A stretch of DNA of 64,000 nt from Ornithinibacter aureus (GCF_009858245.1 NZ_VMSB01000001.1:3539623-3603622), one strand, 5' to 3'; positions 9,833 through 19,624 are shown, numbered from the stretch's first letter. The notes: generated by a model not told the origin, from the sequence alone. Numbers and translations: made by a program.

Positions 9833-9845
9833 GATGTGGGTACGG
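9808..9845. terminator. Bidirectional hairpin terminator between convergent genes
   Basis: A 17-bp stem starting CCGTACCCACACCGACC with AATA loop and one C-A mismatch, between DUF2207 (+) and csbD (-). It has no T-tract, as is common in high-GC actinobacteria. The left arm is the third copy of the 43-bp repeat. Confidence 0.75.
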
Positions 9846-9875
9846 GTTCCCTTGGGCGAGGCCCTGAGGGAGAGG

Positions 9876-10049
9876 TCAGTTCTTGAACGCGTCCTTGACC
9901 TTCTCGCCGGCCTGCTTGACGTCGGCCTCGGCCTGCTGGACGCGGCCCTCGGCCTCGAGGCGCTCGTTGTCGGTCACCTCGCCGGCGGCCTCCTTGCCCT
10001 TGCCCACCAGCTCATCCTTGGCGTTCTCGATCTTGTCGCCAATTCCCAT
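9876..10049 (-). CDS. CsbD family stress protein
   Basis: A 57-residue, highly charged helical protein (MGIGDKIENAKDELVGKGKE) of the CsbD type, typically induced by general stress. The start at 10049 is supported by GGGAGA about 8 nt upstream on the minus strand and by the family's usual N-terminus. Monocistronic, converging on DUF2207 through a shared terminator. Confidence 0.88.
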   Translation of the reverse strand: MGIGDKIENAKDELVGKGKEAAGEVTDNERLEAEGRVQQAEADVKQAGEKVKDAFKN

Positions 10050-10200
10050 GGTGTTCTCCCTCGTTCGATGGGTGGAGCACCAGCCACGATGATGACCGGT
10101 GCGAGCCTCGACGGTACGAAAGTGTTCAACCAAACGGGGGTTTGCGCGCAGACGCCTTCGAGAATGACCGTGGGGCAGGACCGGCCGGCAACCGTCAGCG

Positions 10201-13200
10201 TCAGGCCGGGGTGACGACGACGATCAGGTCGCCACCCTCGACCTGCTGGTGGTGCCCGCTGAAGGCCAGCCGTGCCACGGTGCCGCCCACGGGGCTGGTG
10301 ATGTTGGCCTCCATCTTCATCGCCTCGATCGTCGCGACGACTCCGCCGGGCTCGACGGTGTCACCCTCGGCGACGACCGGCGTGACGACCCCCGAGAACG
10401 GCGCCGGCACGTGCCCGGGCACCGACGGGTCGGCTTTCTCGACGGCCTTGACGTCGGCGGTGATCGACCGGTCGCGCACCGTCACCGGCCGGAACTGCCC
10501 GTTGAGCGTGCACATCACGGTGCGCATGCCCTGTCGGTCGGCCTCACCCACCGAGCTGATCCCGAGGATGAGGCGCTTGCCGGCTTCGATCTCGGCCTCG
10601 TACTCGGTGCCCTGTTCCAGGCCGTGCAGGAACTCGATGGTGCCGAGCACCGACAGGTCACCGAAGGCCTCGCGGCTCGCCTCGAACTCCTTGGTGGGCC
10701 CGGGGAAGAGCAACTGGTTCAGGGTGCGGCGCGGGTCGGTGACCAGCGCGGCCTCCTGCTCGGGGGTCAGTTCGGTCTGCCGCGGCTTGGCGGTGCGCCC
10801 CTGAAGTGCCTTGGTGCGGAACGGCTCGGGCCACCCGCCGGGCGGGTCGCCGAGCTCGCCTTCGAGGAAGCCGATCACCGAGTCGGGGATGTCGTACTTC
10901 GTCGGGTTCTCCTCGAAGTCGGCCGGGTCGGCTCCGGCCCCGACCAGGGCTAGGGCCAGGTCGCCGACGACCTTCGACGACGGCGTCACCTTGACGATGT
11001 TGCCGAGGATGCGGTTCGCCGCGGCGTACATGTCCTCGATGTCCTCGAACCGGTCGCCGAGGCCGAGCGCGATCGCCTGCTGGCGCAGGTTGGACAGCTG
11101 CCCACCGGGGATCTCGTGGAAGTACACGCGCCCCGTCGGCGAGGCCAGCCCCGACTCGAACGGCTTGTAGATCGTGCGCACGGCCTCCCAGTAGGGCTCG
11201 AGCGAGAACACCTTGTCGATGTCCAACCCGGTCGGCCGCTCGGTGCCGTCGGTCGCCGCGACCAGCGCCGACAGGCTCGGCTGGCTGGTCGTGCCGGACA
11301 TCGACGAACAGGCGGCGTCCACGGCATCCACCCCGGCGTCGATGGCGGCGAGCAGCGTCCCGATCTGGCCGCCGGCGGTGTCGTGGGTGTGCAGGTGCAC
11401 GGGCAGGTCGAACCGTGACCGCAGCGCCCGCACGAGCGTCGCCGCGGCCGGTGCCCGCAGCAACCCCGCCATGTCCTTGATGGCAAGCACGTGCGCGCCG
11501 GTGTCGACGATCTGCTCGGCAAGGCGCAGGTAGTAGTCGAGCGTGTAGAGGCGCTCACCGGGGTCGAGCAGGTTGCCGGTGTAGCACAGCGCCACCTCGG
11601 CGACCGCGGTGTCGGTGGCGAGCACGGCATCCACGGCAGGGCGCATCTGCGAGACGTCGTTGAGGGAGTCGAAGATGCGGAAGATGTCCAGGCCGGTGCG
11701 GGCCGCCTCGGCGACGAACGCGTCGGTCACCTTGGTCGGGTACGGGGTGTAGCCCACCGTGTTGCGCCCACGCAGCAGCATCTGGAGCGGGATGTTCGGC
11801 ATCGCCTCGCGCAGCAGGGCCAGGCGCTCCCAGGGGTCCTCGGACAGGAAGCGCAGCGCGACGTCGTAGGTCGCGCCTCCCCACGCCTCCATCGACAGCA
11901 GTTCGGGCGTGAGGCGCGAGACGTGCCCGGCGACGTGCAGCAGGTCGCGGGTGCGCATCCGGGTGGCGAGCAGGCTCTGGTGGGCGTCGCGGAAGGTCGT
12001 GTCGGTGACGGGCACGTCGGTGCGCTCGCGCAGCTGGCGCGCGAACTCGGCAGGGCCGACCTCGCGTAGCAGGTCGCGGTTGCCGCGTGGCAGGGGGGAT
12101 GCCGTGTCGAGCGTCGGCAGCTTCGTGCGCGGTTTGAGGTGGGTCGTCGCGGGCCCGTGGGGCTGGTTGACGCTGACGTCGGCGAGGTAGGTGAGCAGGC
12201 GCGTGCCTCGGTCGCCACCCATGCGGGCCTCGAGCAGCTCGGGGCGTTGGTCGATGAAGCTCGTCGTCGCCTGCCCGGCCTGGAACACCGGGTCGGCGAG
12301 CACGGCCTCGAGGAAGGGGATGTTCGTCGACACCCCGCGGATGCGGAACTCGGCGAGCGCCCGACGGGCCCGGCGCACCGCCATCGGGAAGCTGCGCCCC
12401 CGGCAGGTGAGCTTGACCAGCATGGAGTCGAAGTGGGGGCTGACCTGCGCCCCGACGAACACCGTGCCGCCGTCGAGACGCACCCCGCCACCGCCGGCCG
12501 AGCGGTAGACGCTGATCTGCCCGGCATCCGGGCGGAAGCCGTTGGCCGGGTCCTCGGTGGTGATGCGGCACTGAAGCGCCGCGCCGCGCACGTAGATGTC
12601 GCCCTGCTTCATGCCGAGGTCCTCGAACGACTCACCCGCCGCGATGCGCATCTGCGCCACGACGAGGTCGACGTCGGTGACCTCCTCGGTGACGGTGTGC
12701 TCGACCTGGATGCGCGGGTTCATCTCGATGAAGACGTAGCGGCCGTCCTCGCCGAGGAGGAACTCGACCGTTCCCGCGTTGCGGTAGCCGATCGACTCAC
12801 CGAAGCGCACGGCATCCGCGCACATCTGCGCACGGGTGTCGGGGTCGAGGTTCGGGGCGGGCGCGATCTCGACGACCTTCTGGTGGCGGCGCTGCACCGA
12901 GCAGTCGCGTTCGTAGAGGTGCAGCACCGAGCCGGAGCCGTCGGCCAGCAGTTGCACCTCGATGTGCCGGGGGTTGACCACGGCCTGCTCGAGGTAGAGC
13001 GTGGGGTCGCCGAATGCGGCATCGGCCTCGCGCTGGGCCGCCTCGAGCGACTCACGCAGGGTCGACGGGTCATCGACGCGCCGCATGCCGCGGCCGCCGC
13101 CGCCGGAGACGGCCTTGACGAAGACGGGGAAGCCGATGTCCTCGGCGGCTGCGGCCAGGGCGTCGAGGTCGGTCGACGCCTCGGCGCTGGCCAGGGTCGG

Positions 13201-13587
13201 CAGCCCGGCGGCGCGGGCGGCCGTGATCGCCCGCGACTTGTTGCCCGTGAGGTGGAGGACGGATGCCGGTGGGCCGATGAACGTGATGCCGTTGGCCTCG
13301 CACGCCTCCGCCAGCAAGGGGTTCTCGGAGAGGAATCCGTAGCCCGGGTAGATGGCGTCGGCGCCGCACTCGACCGCTACCCGCACGATGTTCTCGTGGT
13401 CGAGGTAGGCGCGCACCGGGTGGCCGGGCTCACCGATCTGGTAGGACTCATCGGCCTTGAGCCGGTGCTCGGAGTTGCGGTCCTCGTGCGGGAAGACGGC
13501 AACCGTCTTCGCGCCGAGTTCGGTGGCCGCACGGAACGCGCGGACCGCGATCTCCCCACGGTTGGCGACGAGGATCTTGGTGAACAC
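10201..13587 (-). CDS. pyc: Pyruvate carboxylase
   Basis: Biotin enzyme converting pyruvate, bicarbonate and ATP to oxaloacetate. At 1128 residues it is full length: biotin carboxylase domain with ATP-grasp loop SGGGGRGMRR and NPRIQVEHTVTEEVT (residues 1-450), carboxyltransferase barrel starting TTFRDAHQSLLATRMRTRD (about 520-800), and biotin carboxyl carrier domain with the acceptor lysine in IEAMKMEAN near the C-terminus. GTG start with GGGAGGT about 6 nt upstream. A TAGGCT box about 60-70 bp upstream is a possible promoter. With ppdK and malic enzyme in this window it forms a pyruvate/oxaloacetate interconversion set. Confidence 0.97.
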   Translation of the reverse strand: MFTKILVANRGEIAVRAFRAATELGAKTVAVFPHEDRNSEHRLKADESYQIGEPGHPVRAYLDHENIVRVAVECGADAIYPGYGFLSENPLLAEACEANGITFIGPPASVLHLTGNKSRAITAARAAGLPTLASAEASTDLDALAAAAEDIGFPVFVKAVSGGGGRGMRRVDDPSTLRESLEAAQREADAAFGDPTLYLEQAVVNPRHIEVQLLADGSGSVLHLYERDCSVQRRHQKVVEIAPAPNLDPDTRAQMCADAVRFGESIGYRNAGTVEFLLGEDGRYVFIEMNPRIQVEHTVTEEVTDVDLVVAQMRIAAGESFEDLGMKQGDIYVRGAALQCRITTEDPANGFRPDAGQISVYRSAGGGGVRLDGGTVFVGAQVSPHFDSMLVKLTCRGRSFPMAVRRARRALAEFRIRGVSTNIPFLEAVLADPVFQAGQATTSFIDQRPELLEARMGGDRGTRLLTYLADVSVNQPHGPATTHLKPRTKLPTLDTASPLPRGNRDLLREVGPAEFARQLRERTDVPVTDTTFRDAHQSLLATRMRTRDLLHVAGHVSRLTPELLSMEAWGGATYDVALRFLSEDPWERLALLREAMPNIPLQMLLRGRNTVGYTPYPTKVTDAFVAEAARTGLDIFRIFDSLNDVSQMRPAVDAVLATDTAVAEVALCYTGNLLDPGERLYTLDYYLRLAEQIVDTGAHVLAIKDMAGLLRAPAAATLVRALRSRFDLPVHLHTHDTAGGQIGTLLAAIDAGVDAVDAACSSMSGTTSQPSLSALVAATDGTERPTGLDIDKVFSLEPYWEAVRTIYKPFESGLASPTGRVYFHEIPGGQLSNLRQQAIALGLGDRFEDIEDMYAAANRILGNIVKVTPSSKVVGDLALALVGAGADPADFEENPTKYDIPDSVIGFLEGELGDPPGGWPEPFRTKALQGRTAKPRQTELTPEQEAALVTDPRRTLNQLLFPGPTKEFEASREAFGDLSVLGTIEFLHGLEQGTEYEAEIEAGKRLILGISSVGEADRQGMRTVMCTLNGQFRPVTVRDRSITADVKAVEKADPSVPGHVPAPFSGVVTPVVAEGDTVEPGGVVATIEAMKMEANITSPVGGTVARLAFSGHHQQVEGGDLIVVVTPA

Positions 13588-13852
13588 GGGGGACCTCCCG
13601 GGTCTTCGGTGGGCACGTCACCCGGCCGCAGGGCCGGTGATCCGCAGCCTAGTGAGCGTGGCGCGCGGGCGCCTCCCTCGTCCCGCCTCTTGCGCATCGG
13701 CTGCGGATTCCGTAGCCGAAACCACGACGCGCCCGAAGGTAAAGAATGGCCCAAAGCCATACCAATTACGTCTCGGGAGCCCTAGCATCGGCCCGTCGCA
13801 CCACACATGACGCCGGTCACTTCGGGGCCGGCCGGACCACCGAGAGCTAACC

Positions 13853-15508
13853 GTGGCTGATGTGCACCTGACGGACGACGAACGCAAGCTCGCCGAGCTC
13901 GGCTACAAGCAGGAGCTCAACCGATCGTGGTCGGGCTTCTCCAACTTCGCCATCTCCTTCTCGATCATCTCGATCCTGGCCGGATGCTTCACGACCTTCG
14001 GTCAGGCGTGGAACAACGGCGGCCCGATCGCCATCTCGATCGGCTGGCCCATCATCGCGGCCTTCATCCTCATCATCGGGTTCTGCATGAGCGAGCTCGT
14101 CTCGGCCTACCCGACCTCCGGTGGCATCTACTGGTGGGCCGCCAAGCTCGGCGGCGCCAAGGCCGGGTACTACACCGGCTGGCTCAACCTCATCGGTCTG
14201 CTCGCAGTCGACGCGTCGGTGGCGTACGGCTGCGCGACCTTCTTCGACCTGTCCTTCAGCACGATGAGCGAGTCGTGGGCCGCGGGCTACAGCCTCCAGC
14301 GCGTCTTCTGGATGTTCCTCGTCGTCCTGTTCCTCACCGCGATGGTCAACATCTTCGGCGGGCACCTGCTCGCGATGCTCAACAACATCTCGGTGTGGTG
14401 GCACGTCGCGGGCGCGGCGATCATCATCGCCATTCTCGTCTTCCTGCCCGAGAAGCACATGAGCGTCGCGGACGTCTTCTCGATGCGGGTCAACAACAGC
14501 GGTGGCCTGGCGGGCGGCGAGACCAGCGGCTGGTCGTTCTGGTTCTACGTGCTCCCGCTCGGCTTCCTGCTCACCCAGTACACGATCACCGGCTTCGACG
14601 CCTCGGCCCACCTGTCCGAGGAGACCCACGACGCCGCGGATGGCGCCGCCAAGGGCATCTGGCGCTCGATCTTCTACTCCGCCGTCGGTGGGTGGGTGCT
14701 CCTGCTCGCCTTCCTCTTCGCCGTCCAGGACGCGGATGCCGTGACCGCCGGCGGCGGTGGCGTCGCCGTGATCTTCAACCAGGCGTTGTCGTCGGGCTGG
14801 GCCGGGACGGTGCTGCTGATCGCGAGCATCGGGCAGTTCTTCTGCACGACGGCGTGCATGACCTCCACCTCCCGGATGCTCTTCGCGTTCAGCCGTGACG
14901 GCGCCGTGCCGTTCGCCTCGAAGTGGGCCACTCTCAACGCCAGCAAGGTGCCGGCAAACGCCGTGATCATCTCCTCGGTCATCGCGGCGCTCATCACCGT
15001 GCCGGCGCTCGTCGAGGTGAACATCGGCACCGACGAGGCCCCGATCATCGTGCCGACCGCGTTCTACGCCGTGGTCTCCGTCGGCGTCATCGGCCTCTAC
15101 ACCGCCTTCGCGGTGCCGATCTACCTGCGCTGGCGGGCCGGCGACTCCTTCAAGCAGGGGTCGTGGAACCTGGGCAACAAGTGGCGTTGGATGGCCCCGG
15201 TCGCCGTCGCGGAGATCGCGATCATCAGCATCTACTTCATCCTCCCGTTCACCCCGGCGGCCAACCCGTTCAACGAGAACTTCGAGTGGAAGTTCGTCAA
15301 CTACGCACCGATCCTCACCGGCGGCACGTTGTTGGCGCTGTGGATCGGGTGGCACCTGTCGGCCAAGAAGTGGTTCACCGGGCCGAAGATGACCATCGAC
15401 CTGCCCGAGGGCGTCACGTCCGCGGAGGAGATCGAGCTCGAGCACCACGGCAAGACCGCCCACGGTGGCACGACGCACGACTGGAAGCCCGGCGACCCGT
15501 TGTCCTGA
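13853..15508 (+). CDS. APC-superfamily amino acid/amine permease
   Basis: A 551-residue transporter with about 12 hydrophobic helices. The N-terminal region DDERKLAELGYKQELNRSWS followed by FSNFAISFSIISILAG matches the ACT branch of the APC superfamily (GABA/choline/amino-acid permeases, by family knowledge). GTG start; divergent from pyc with a 265-bp intergenic region in which I see only a TAGCAT box near 13785. It is followed 13 bp later by a choline-kinase-like gene and then a dimethylglycine-dehydrogenase-like gene, so an N-methylated amine, choline or glycine-betaine derivative is a plausible substrate (inference). Confidence 0.85.
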   Translation: MADVHLTDDERKLAELGYKQELNRSWSGFSNFAISFSIISILAGCFTTFGQAWNNGGPIAISIGWPIIAAFILIIGFCMSELVSAYPTSGGIYWWAAKLGGAKAGYYTGWLNLIGLLAVDASVAYGCATFFDLSFSTMSESWAAGYSLQRVFWMFLVVLFLTAMVNIFGGHLLAMLNNISVWWHVAGAAIIIAILVFLPEKHMSVADVFSMRVNNSGGLAGGETSGWSFWFYVLPLGFLLTQYTITGFDASAHLSEETHDAADGAAKGIWRSIFYSAVGGWVLLLAFLFAVQDADAVTAGGGGVAVIFNQALSSGWAGTVLLIASIGQFFCTTACMTSTSRMLFAFSRDGAVPFASKWATLNASKVPANAVIISSVIAALITVPALVEVNIGTDEAPIIVPTAFYAVVSVGVIGLYTAFAVPIYLRWRAGDSFKQGSWNLGNKWRWMAPVAVAEIAIISIYFILPFTPAANPFNENFEWKFVNYAPILTGGTLLALWIGWHLSAKKWFTGPKMTIDLPEGVTSAEEIELEHHGKTAHGGTTHDWKPGDPLS

Positions 15509-15521
15509 TCGGGCACCCACC

Positions 15522-16445
15522 GTGACCGATCTCGACACGCTGCTCGACGGCATCCCCACCCTCACCGGGCAGGGGCGTCACGTGACGCCCCTGCCCGGCG
15601 GGCTGACCAACGTCAACCACCGGGTGCGCACGGATGCGGGTCTCGACGTCGTCGTGCGCGTCTCGTCGCCCGACACCGGGCTCCTCGGCGTCGATCGCCA
15701 CGCCGAACACCACAACACCCTCGCGGCGGCTGCGGCCGGGGTCGGCGCGCCGGTGATCGACTACCTCGAGGGCCGTGGCGTCATGGTCGTGGGGTTCCTC
15801 CCGGGGCGCACCTGGGTCGACGCCGACGTCGCAGCCAACCCGGTGCGGCTGGCCGCGGCCCTGCGTCGCCTGCACGCCGGACCGGCGTTCATCGGCCGGT
15901 TCGACATGTTCGCGGTGCGCGAGCAGTACCTCGGCGTCGTGCGGGAGCACGGATTCCGGATGCCGCCGCGCTACCTCACGCTCCAGCCTCACCTCGAGCG
16001 GGTGCAGGCCGCCTTCTCCCTGGCGCCCGAGCCCCTCGTGCCCTGCCACAACGACCTGCTCGCCGCGAACGTGCTCGACGACCGCGGGGACTTGCGGATC
16101 ATCGACTACGAGTACTCGGGCATGAACGAGCCGTCCTTCGAGCTCGGCAACGCTGCGGCCGAGGCCCACCTGGACCCTGACCAGCTGGCGGCCCTGTGCA
16201 CCGCCTACTACGGCGACCTCCTCACCCCCGAAGGACTCGACGCCCGCGTCGCCCGCGCCGAGCTGTGGGGCTGGGTCGCCCGCTACGGCTGGACGCTGTG
16301 GGGGATGATCCAGGACGGCATGAGCAGCCTGGACTTCGACTTCTGGGGGTGGGCCATGGACAAGTGGGAGCCCGCGCAGGAGCTGGCCACGAGTGCCCGG
16401 TTCGAGCAGCTGCTCGCCCGGGTGGCGGGGGAGGTGCCCCGGTGA
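15522..16445 (+). CDS. Choline/ethanolamine-kinase-like phosphotransferase
   Basis: A 307-residue APH/choline kinase-fold enzyme: PGGLTNVNHRV near the N-terminus (nucleotide loop), catalytic CHNDLLAANVL (Brenner motif, HxD..N) and metal-binding IDYEYSGMNEPSFELGN, which resembles choline/ethanolamine kinases more than aminoglycoside kinases. GTG start at 15522, chosen because the upstream extension is non-homologous-looking. Overlaps the downstream oxidoreductase by 4 bp, so the two are translationally coupled. Confidence 0.8.
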   Translation: MTDLDTLLDGIPTLTGQGRHVTPLPGGLTNVNHRVRTDAGLDVVVRVSSPDTGLLGVDRHAEHHNTLAAAAAGVGAPVIDYLEGRGVMVVGFLPGRTWVDADVAANPVRLAAALRRLHAGPAFIGRFDMFAVREQYLGVVREHGFRMPPRYLTLQPHLERVQAAFSLAPEPLVPCHNDLLAANVLDDRGDLRIIDYEYSGMNEPSFELGNAAAEAHLDPDQLAALCTAYYGDLLTPEGLDARVARAELWGWVARYGWTLWGMIQDGMSSLDFDFWGWAMDKWEPAQELATSARFEQLLARVAGEVPR

Positions 16446-18979
16446 CCGACCCACGCACCGGTGCCACGGCATCCGAGGACGGCCGCGCCGGCACGCCGAC
16501 GGGGCTGCCGCAGCGGGCCCGGATCGTCATCGTCGGCGGGGGAGTGATCGGCGCGTCGACGGCCTATCACCTGGCCCACCTCGGCGAGACCGACGTGCTG
16601 CTGCTCGAGCAGGGCACGCTGTCGTGCGGCACGACGTGGCACGCGGCCGGGCTCGTCGGGTTGTTGCGCGCCAGCGAGAGCGGCACCCGGCTCGTGCAGC
16701 ACTCGGCCGACCTCTACCAGCGGCTCGAGGCGGAGACCGGGCTGTCGACCGGCTACCGACAGTGCGGGGGCCTGATCGTCGCGCGCACGCCGGAGCGGAT
16801 GACGGCGCTGCGCCGCACGGCCGCGACGGCCGCCGCCTACGACCTCGACTGCGAGCTGCTGACTCCGGCGCAGGCGGGGGAGCGGTACCCGCTGCTGTAC
16901 ACCGACGACCTCCAGGGCGCGATCTGGCTGCCGGGCGACGGCACCGCCAACCCGACCGACGTCACCCAGTCGCTGGCCAAGGGTGCCCGTCAGCTCGGGG
17001 TCACCGTGCGGGAACGGGTGCGGGTCACCGGGTTCGACGTCGTGGCCGACCCGGGCGCGCCCGGTGGTCGCCGGGTGCGCGGCGTGCGCACGGATGCCGG
17101 GGACGTCGCCTGCGAGGTGGTCGTCAACTGCGCCGGTCAGTGGGCCAAGGCCGTGGGGGCGATGGCCGGGGTCGGCGTGCCACTGCACTCGGCAGAGCAC
17201 TTCTACGTCGTCACCGACCAGATCGGCGGAGTGGCGCCGGGCATGCCGATCCTGCGCGACCCGGACGGGTGGACCTACGTCAAGGAGGAGGTCGGCGGCC
17301 TCGTCGTCGGCGGCTTCGAGCCGGAGGCCAAACCGTGGGTGTCGCCCGAGAGCATCCCGTACCCGTTCGAGTTCCAGCTGCTCGACGAGGACTGGGAGCA
17401 CTTCGCCGTGCTCATGGACAGCGCGATCCACCGGTTGCCAGTGCTCGAGCGCACCGGCATCCGCACGTTCTACAACGGACCCGAGAGCTTTACCCCGGAC
17501 AACCAGTCCATCCTCGGGGAGTCGCCCGATGTCGCCGGGTTCTTCGTCGGCGCGGGGTTCAACTCGGTGGGCATCGCCTCGGCCGGTGGCGCCGGTCGGG
17601 CGCTTGCGCAGTGGGTCGTCGCCGGGGAGCCCCAGGAGGACCTGGCCCTCGTCGACATCCGGCGGTTCGCCCCGTTCCACGCGAGCACGCCGTGGTTGCG
17701 CGACCGGGTCTCGGAGGTGCTCGGGTTGCACTACGCGGTGCCGTGGCCGGGGCGCGAGCTCGACACCGCCCGTCCCTTCCGCTGCTCGCCGGTGCACGAC
17801 CGGCTGGAGGCAGCCGGCGCGTGGTTCGGCTCGAAGATGGGGTGGGAACGGCCGAACTACGTCGCCCCGCTGAGCGTGCCGCCGTCGCAGCGCCCGGCCA
17901 CCTACGGGTGGGGGCGACAGCCCTGGCACGACTGGGTCGACGAGGAGCAGCGCGCCACCCGCGAGGCGCTAGCCCTGTTCGACCAGACCTCGTTCGGCAA
18001 GCTGCGGGTGCACGGACCCGATGCGTTGTCGTTGCTGTACCTGGTCTGCACGGCTAACGTCGACCGCCCAGTCGGCGCGGCCGTCTACACGGCGATGCTC
18101 AACAGCAGGGGCGGCTACGAGGCCGACGTCACCGTGACGAGGGTCGGGGAGCAGGAGTGGCTCATCGTGACGAGCTCGGCCTCGCCGGTGCGCGACGCCG
18201 ACTGGTTGCGTCGGCACGTCGCGCCCGCGTGGCAGGTGTCGGTCGAGGACGTCACCACGTCGTATGCCGTGTTCGGTCTCATGGGTCCGCGCTCGCGTGA
18301 GCTGTTGGCCCGGATATCGACCGCTGACGTCGGCGCTGAGGGGTTCGCGTTCGGCACGAGTCGGGTCATCGACATCGGTCCCGCCCTGGTGCGAGCCACC
18401 CGGATCACCTACGTCGGCGAGCTCGGCTGGGAGTTCATGGTGCCGACCGAGCTCGCCACCGGTGTCTGGGACCGCATCGTGGATGCCGGGGGCGACCTCG
18501 GTGTGCGACTGGCCGGCTACCACGCCATCAATGCCCTCCGGCTGGACAAGGGCTACCGGGCCTTCGGTGCCGAGCTGGGCCCGGACCGCACCCCACTGGA
18601 GGCGGGGCTGCTGTTCACCTGCGACCTGGCCGGTGATCGGGCCTTCATCGGCCGGGAGGCACTGGAGCGGCAGCGAGCCGTCGGTCCGCCCCGGAGGCTG
18701 GCATCCTTCATCGTCGATGATCCCGAGGCGGTGTTGTGGGGCGGTGAGCTGCTGCTGCGCGACGGTGTGCCCGTGGGTCAGGTGACCAGTGCGGCGCGGA
18801 GCGCCACCGTGGGTGCAGCGGTGGGCCTGACCTGGGTGTGGGACCCCGACGGTGGACCGCTGCCTCGTCAGGTTCTCGACGCTGGTGGTTACGCGGTCGA
18901 CGTCGCCGGGACACGGCATCCGGTGCGGTTGTCGACCCGGGCGCTCCACGATCCGACCAACGGCCACACGCGAGCCTGA
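16442..18979 (+). CDS. Dimethylglycine/sarcosine dehydrogenase-like FAD + GcvT fusion
   Basis: An 845-residue oxidative N-demethylase-type protein. N-terminal DAO domain with FAD-binding IVGGGVIGASTAYHL (from about residue 29) and TTWHAAGL, whose His is the site of covalent flavin attachment in dimethylglycine dehydrogenase. Middle FAO domain, then a C-terminal aminomethyltransferase (GcvT) half containing YVGELGWEFMVP and the GcvT C-terminal barrel, which would pass the methyl group to tetrahydrofolate. The start is a GTG overlapping the kinase stop. The exact substrate is not deducible from sequence; context suggests a choline/betaine-derived amine. Confidence 0.85.
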   Translation: MTDPRTGATASEDGRAGTPTGLPQRARIVIVGGGVIGASTAYHLAHLGETDVLLLEQGTLSCGTTWHAAGLVGLLRASESGTRLVQHSADLYQRLEAETGLSTGYRQCGGLIVARTPERMTALRRTAATAAAYDLDCELLTPAQAGERYPLLYTDDLQGAIWLPGDGTANPTDVTQSLAKGARQLGVTVRERVRVTGFDVVADPGAPGGRRVRGVRTDAGDVACEVVVNCAGQWAKAVGAMAGVGVPLHSAEHFYVVTDQIGGVAPGMPILRDPDGWTYVKEEVGGLVVGGFEPEAKPWVSPESIPYPFEFQLLDEDWEHFAVLMDSAIHRLPVLERTGIRTFYNGPESFTPDNQSILGESPDVAGFFVGAGFNSVGIASAGGAGRALAQWVVAGEPQEDLALVDIRRFAPFHASTPWLRDRVSEVLGLHYAVPWPGRELDTARPFRCSPVHDRLEAAGAWFGSKMGWERPNYVAPLSVPPSQRPATYGWGRQPWHDWVDEEQRATREALALFDQTSFGKLRVHGPDALSLLYLVCTANVDRPVGAAVYTAMLNSRGGYEADVTVTRVGEQEWLIVTSSASPVRDADWLRRHVAPAWQVSVEDVTTSYAVFGLMGPRSRELLARISTADVGAEGFAFGTSRVIDIGPALVRATRITYVGELGWEFMVPTELATGVWDRIVDAGGDLGVRLAGYHAINALRLDKGYRAFGAELGPDRTPLEAGLLFTCDLAGDRAFIGREALERQRAVGPPRRLASFIVDDPEAVLWGGELLLRDGVPVGQVTSAARSATVGAAVGLTWVWDPDGGPLPRQVLDAGGYAVDVAGTRHPVRLSTRALHDPTNGHTRA

Positions 18980-18996
18980 GTTGCCCTCGGGCGCAC

Positions 18997-19002
18997 TACA
19001 GT
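18997..19002 (+). promoter_or_regulatory. -10 box of the Pro-rich protein gene (leaderless)
   Basis: TACAGT lies 7 nt before the ATG at 19010. Confidence 0.5.
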
Positions 19003-19009
19003 TGACGAC

Positions 19010-19600
19010 ATGGCAGGCCATGCCGCACGACACGGTGCGCGGAAACGGACGGTGGCTGCCGCGAGTCTCTTCGAGTCGTTCGCGGTCGCCGGTGGCGCCC
19101 TGTCCGTCGTGGCCCTGATGACCTTCATCGCCGGGGGCCCTGCGCCCGTCAACGGTGGTGTCGTGGGCGATCGCGTCGAGTCGACGACGGGGCCGAGAAC
19201 GGTGTCCCCGGTGGACGCCCCGACGGTCGGGCCCGGCACGACCGCCCCCGGCCCGACCGGCCCGCGGGTCGCCGTGCCGCTGTCGACCTCACCGGCCGAT
19301 GTGAGCGCGGTGCTGCCGACGGCGCCCACGCAGTCGGCTCCGGCGGCACAGCCCCCGGTGTCCGCCGACCCCAGCACCCCGGATCCAGCCGTCTCGCCGA
19401 CGGTTCCGGTCAGGCCCACCCTCAAGCCGCCGCCGACACCCACGAAGCCGACGAAGCCGAGCAAGCCGCCCAAGCCCACGCCCTCGGCCAAGCCCACCAC
19501 GTCGCCCAACCCCGGGTCGACGTCGCGGCCGTCAGGGGGCAGCAACCCGCGTGCGACGTCATCGGGACGGCCGACTACCCAGGTCGGCCCCACCCCCTGA
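19010..19600 (+). CDS. Membrane-anchored Pro/Thr-rich hypothetical protein
   Basis: A 196-residue protein with a basic N-terminus, one hydrophobic helix (about residues 20-45) and a long low-complexity tail rich in Pro, Thr, Ser and Lys (for example PTPTKPTKPSKPPKP). It looks like a cell-envelope protein with an extended wall-spanning tail and no folded domain. The product is not recognisable as a family. Base composition matches the neighbourhood. Confidence 0.6.
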   Translation: MAGHAARHGARKRTVAAASLFESFAVAGGALSVVALMTFIAGGPAPVNGGVVGDRVESTTGPRTVSPVDAPTVGPGTTAPGPTGPRVAVPLSTSPADVSAVLPTAPTQSAPAAQPPVSADPSTPDPAVSPTVPVRPTLKPPPTPTKPTKPSKPPKPTPSAKPTTSPNPGSTSRPSGGSNPRATSSGRPTTQVGPTP

Positions 19601-19624
19601 GGGCACCCTCGGCAGGAATGTCGT

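Noticed and set aside
9721-9845. CRISPR array
   Set aside because: The repeats are directly adjacent with no unique spacers, and only 2.6 copies exist; no cas genes are nearby.
10050-10200. Sigma-B-type promoter for csbD
   Set aside because: GTTTGG and CGTACC are present on the minus strand but with poor spacing and a poor -10 match; not supportable.
936-15565. Several very long antisense open frames, for example opposite the TadE genes, prfB, ftsX, the M23 gene and the permease
   Set aside because: They mirror genes with clear motifs and are rich in R, G, H, D and A; this is a normal effect of GC-rich third positions.
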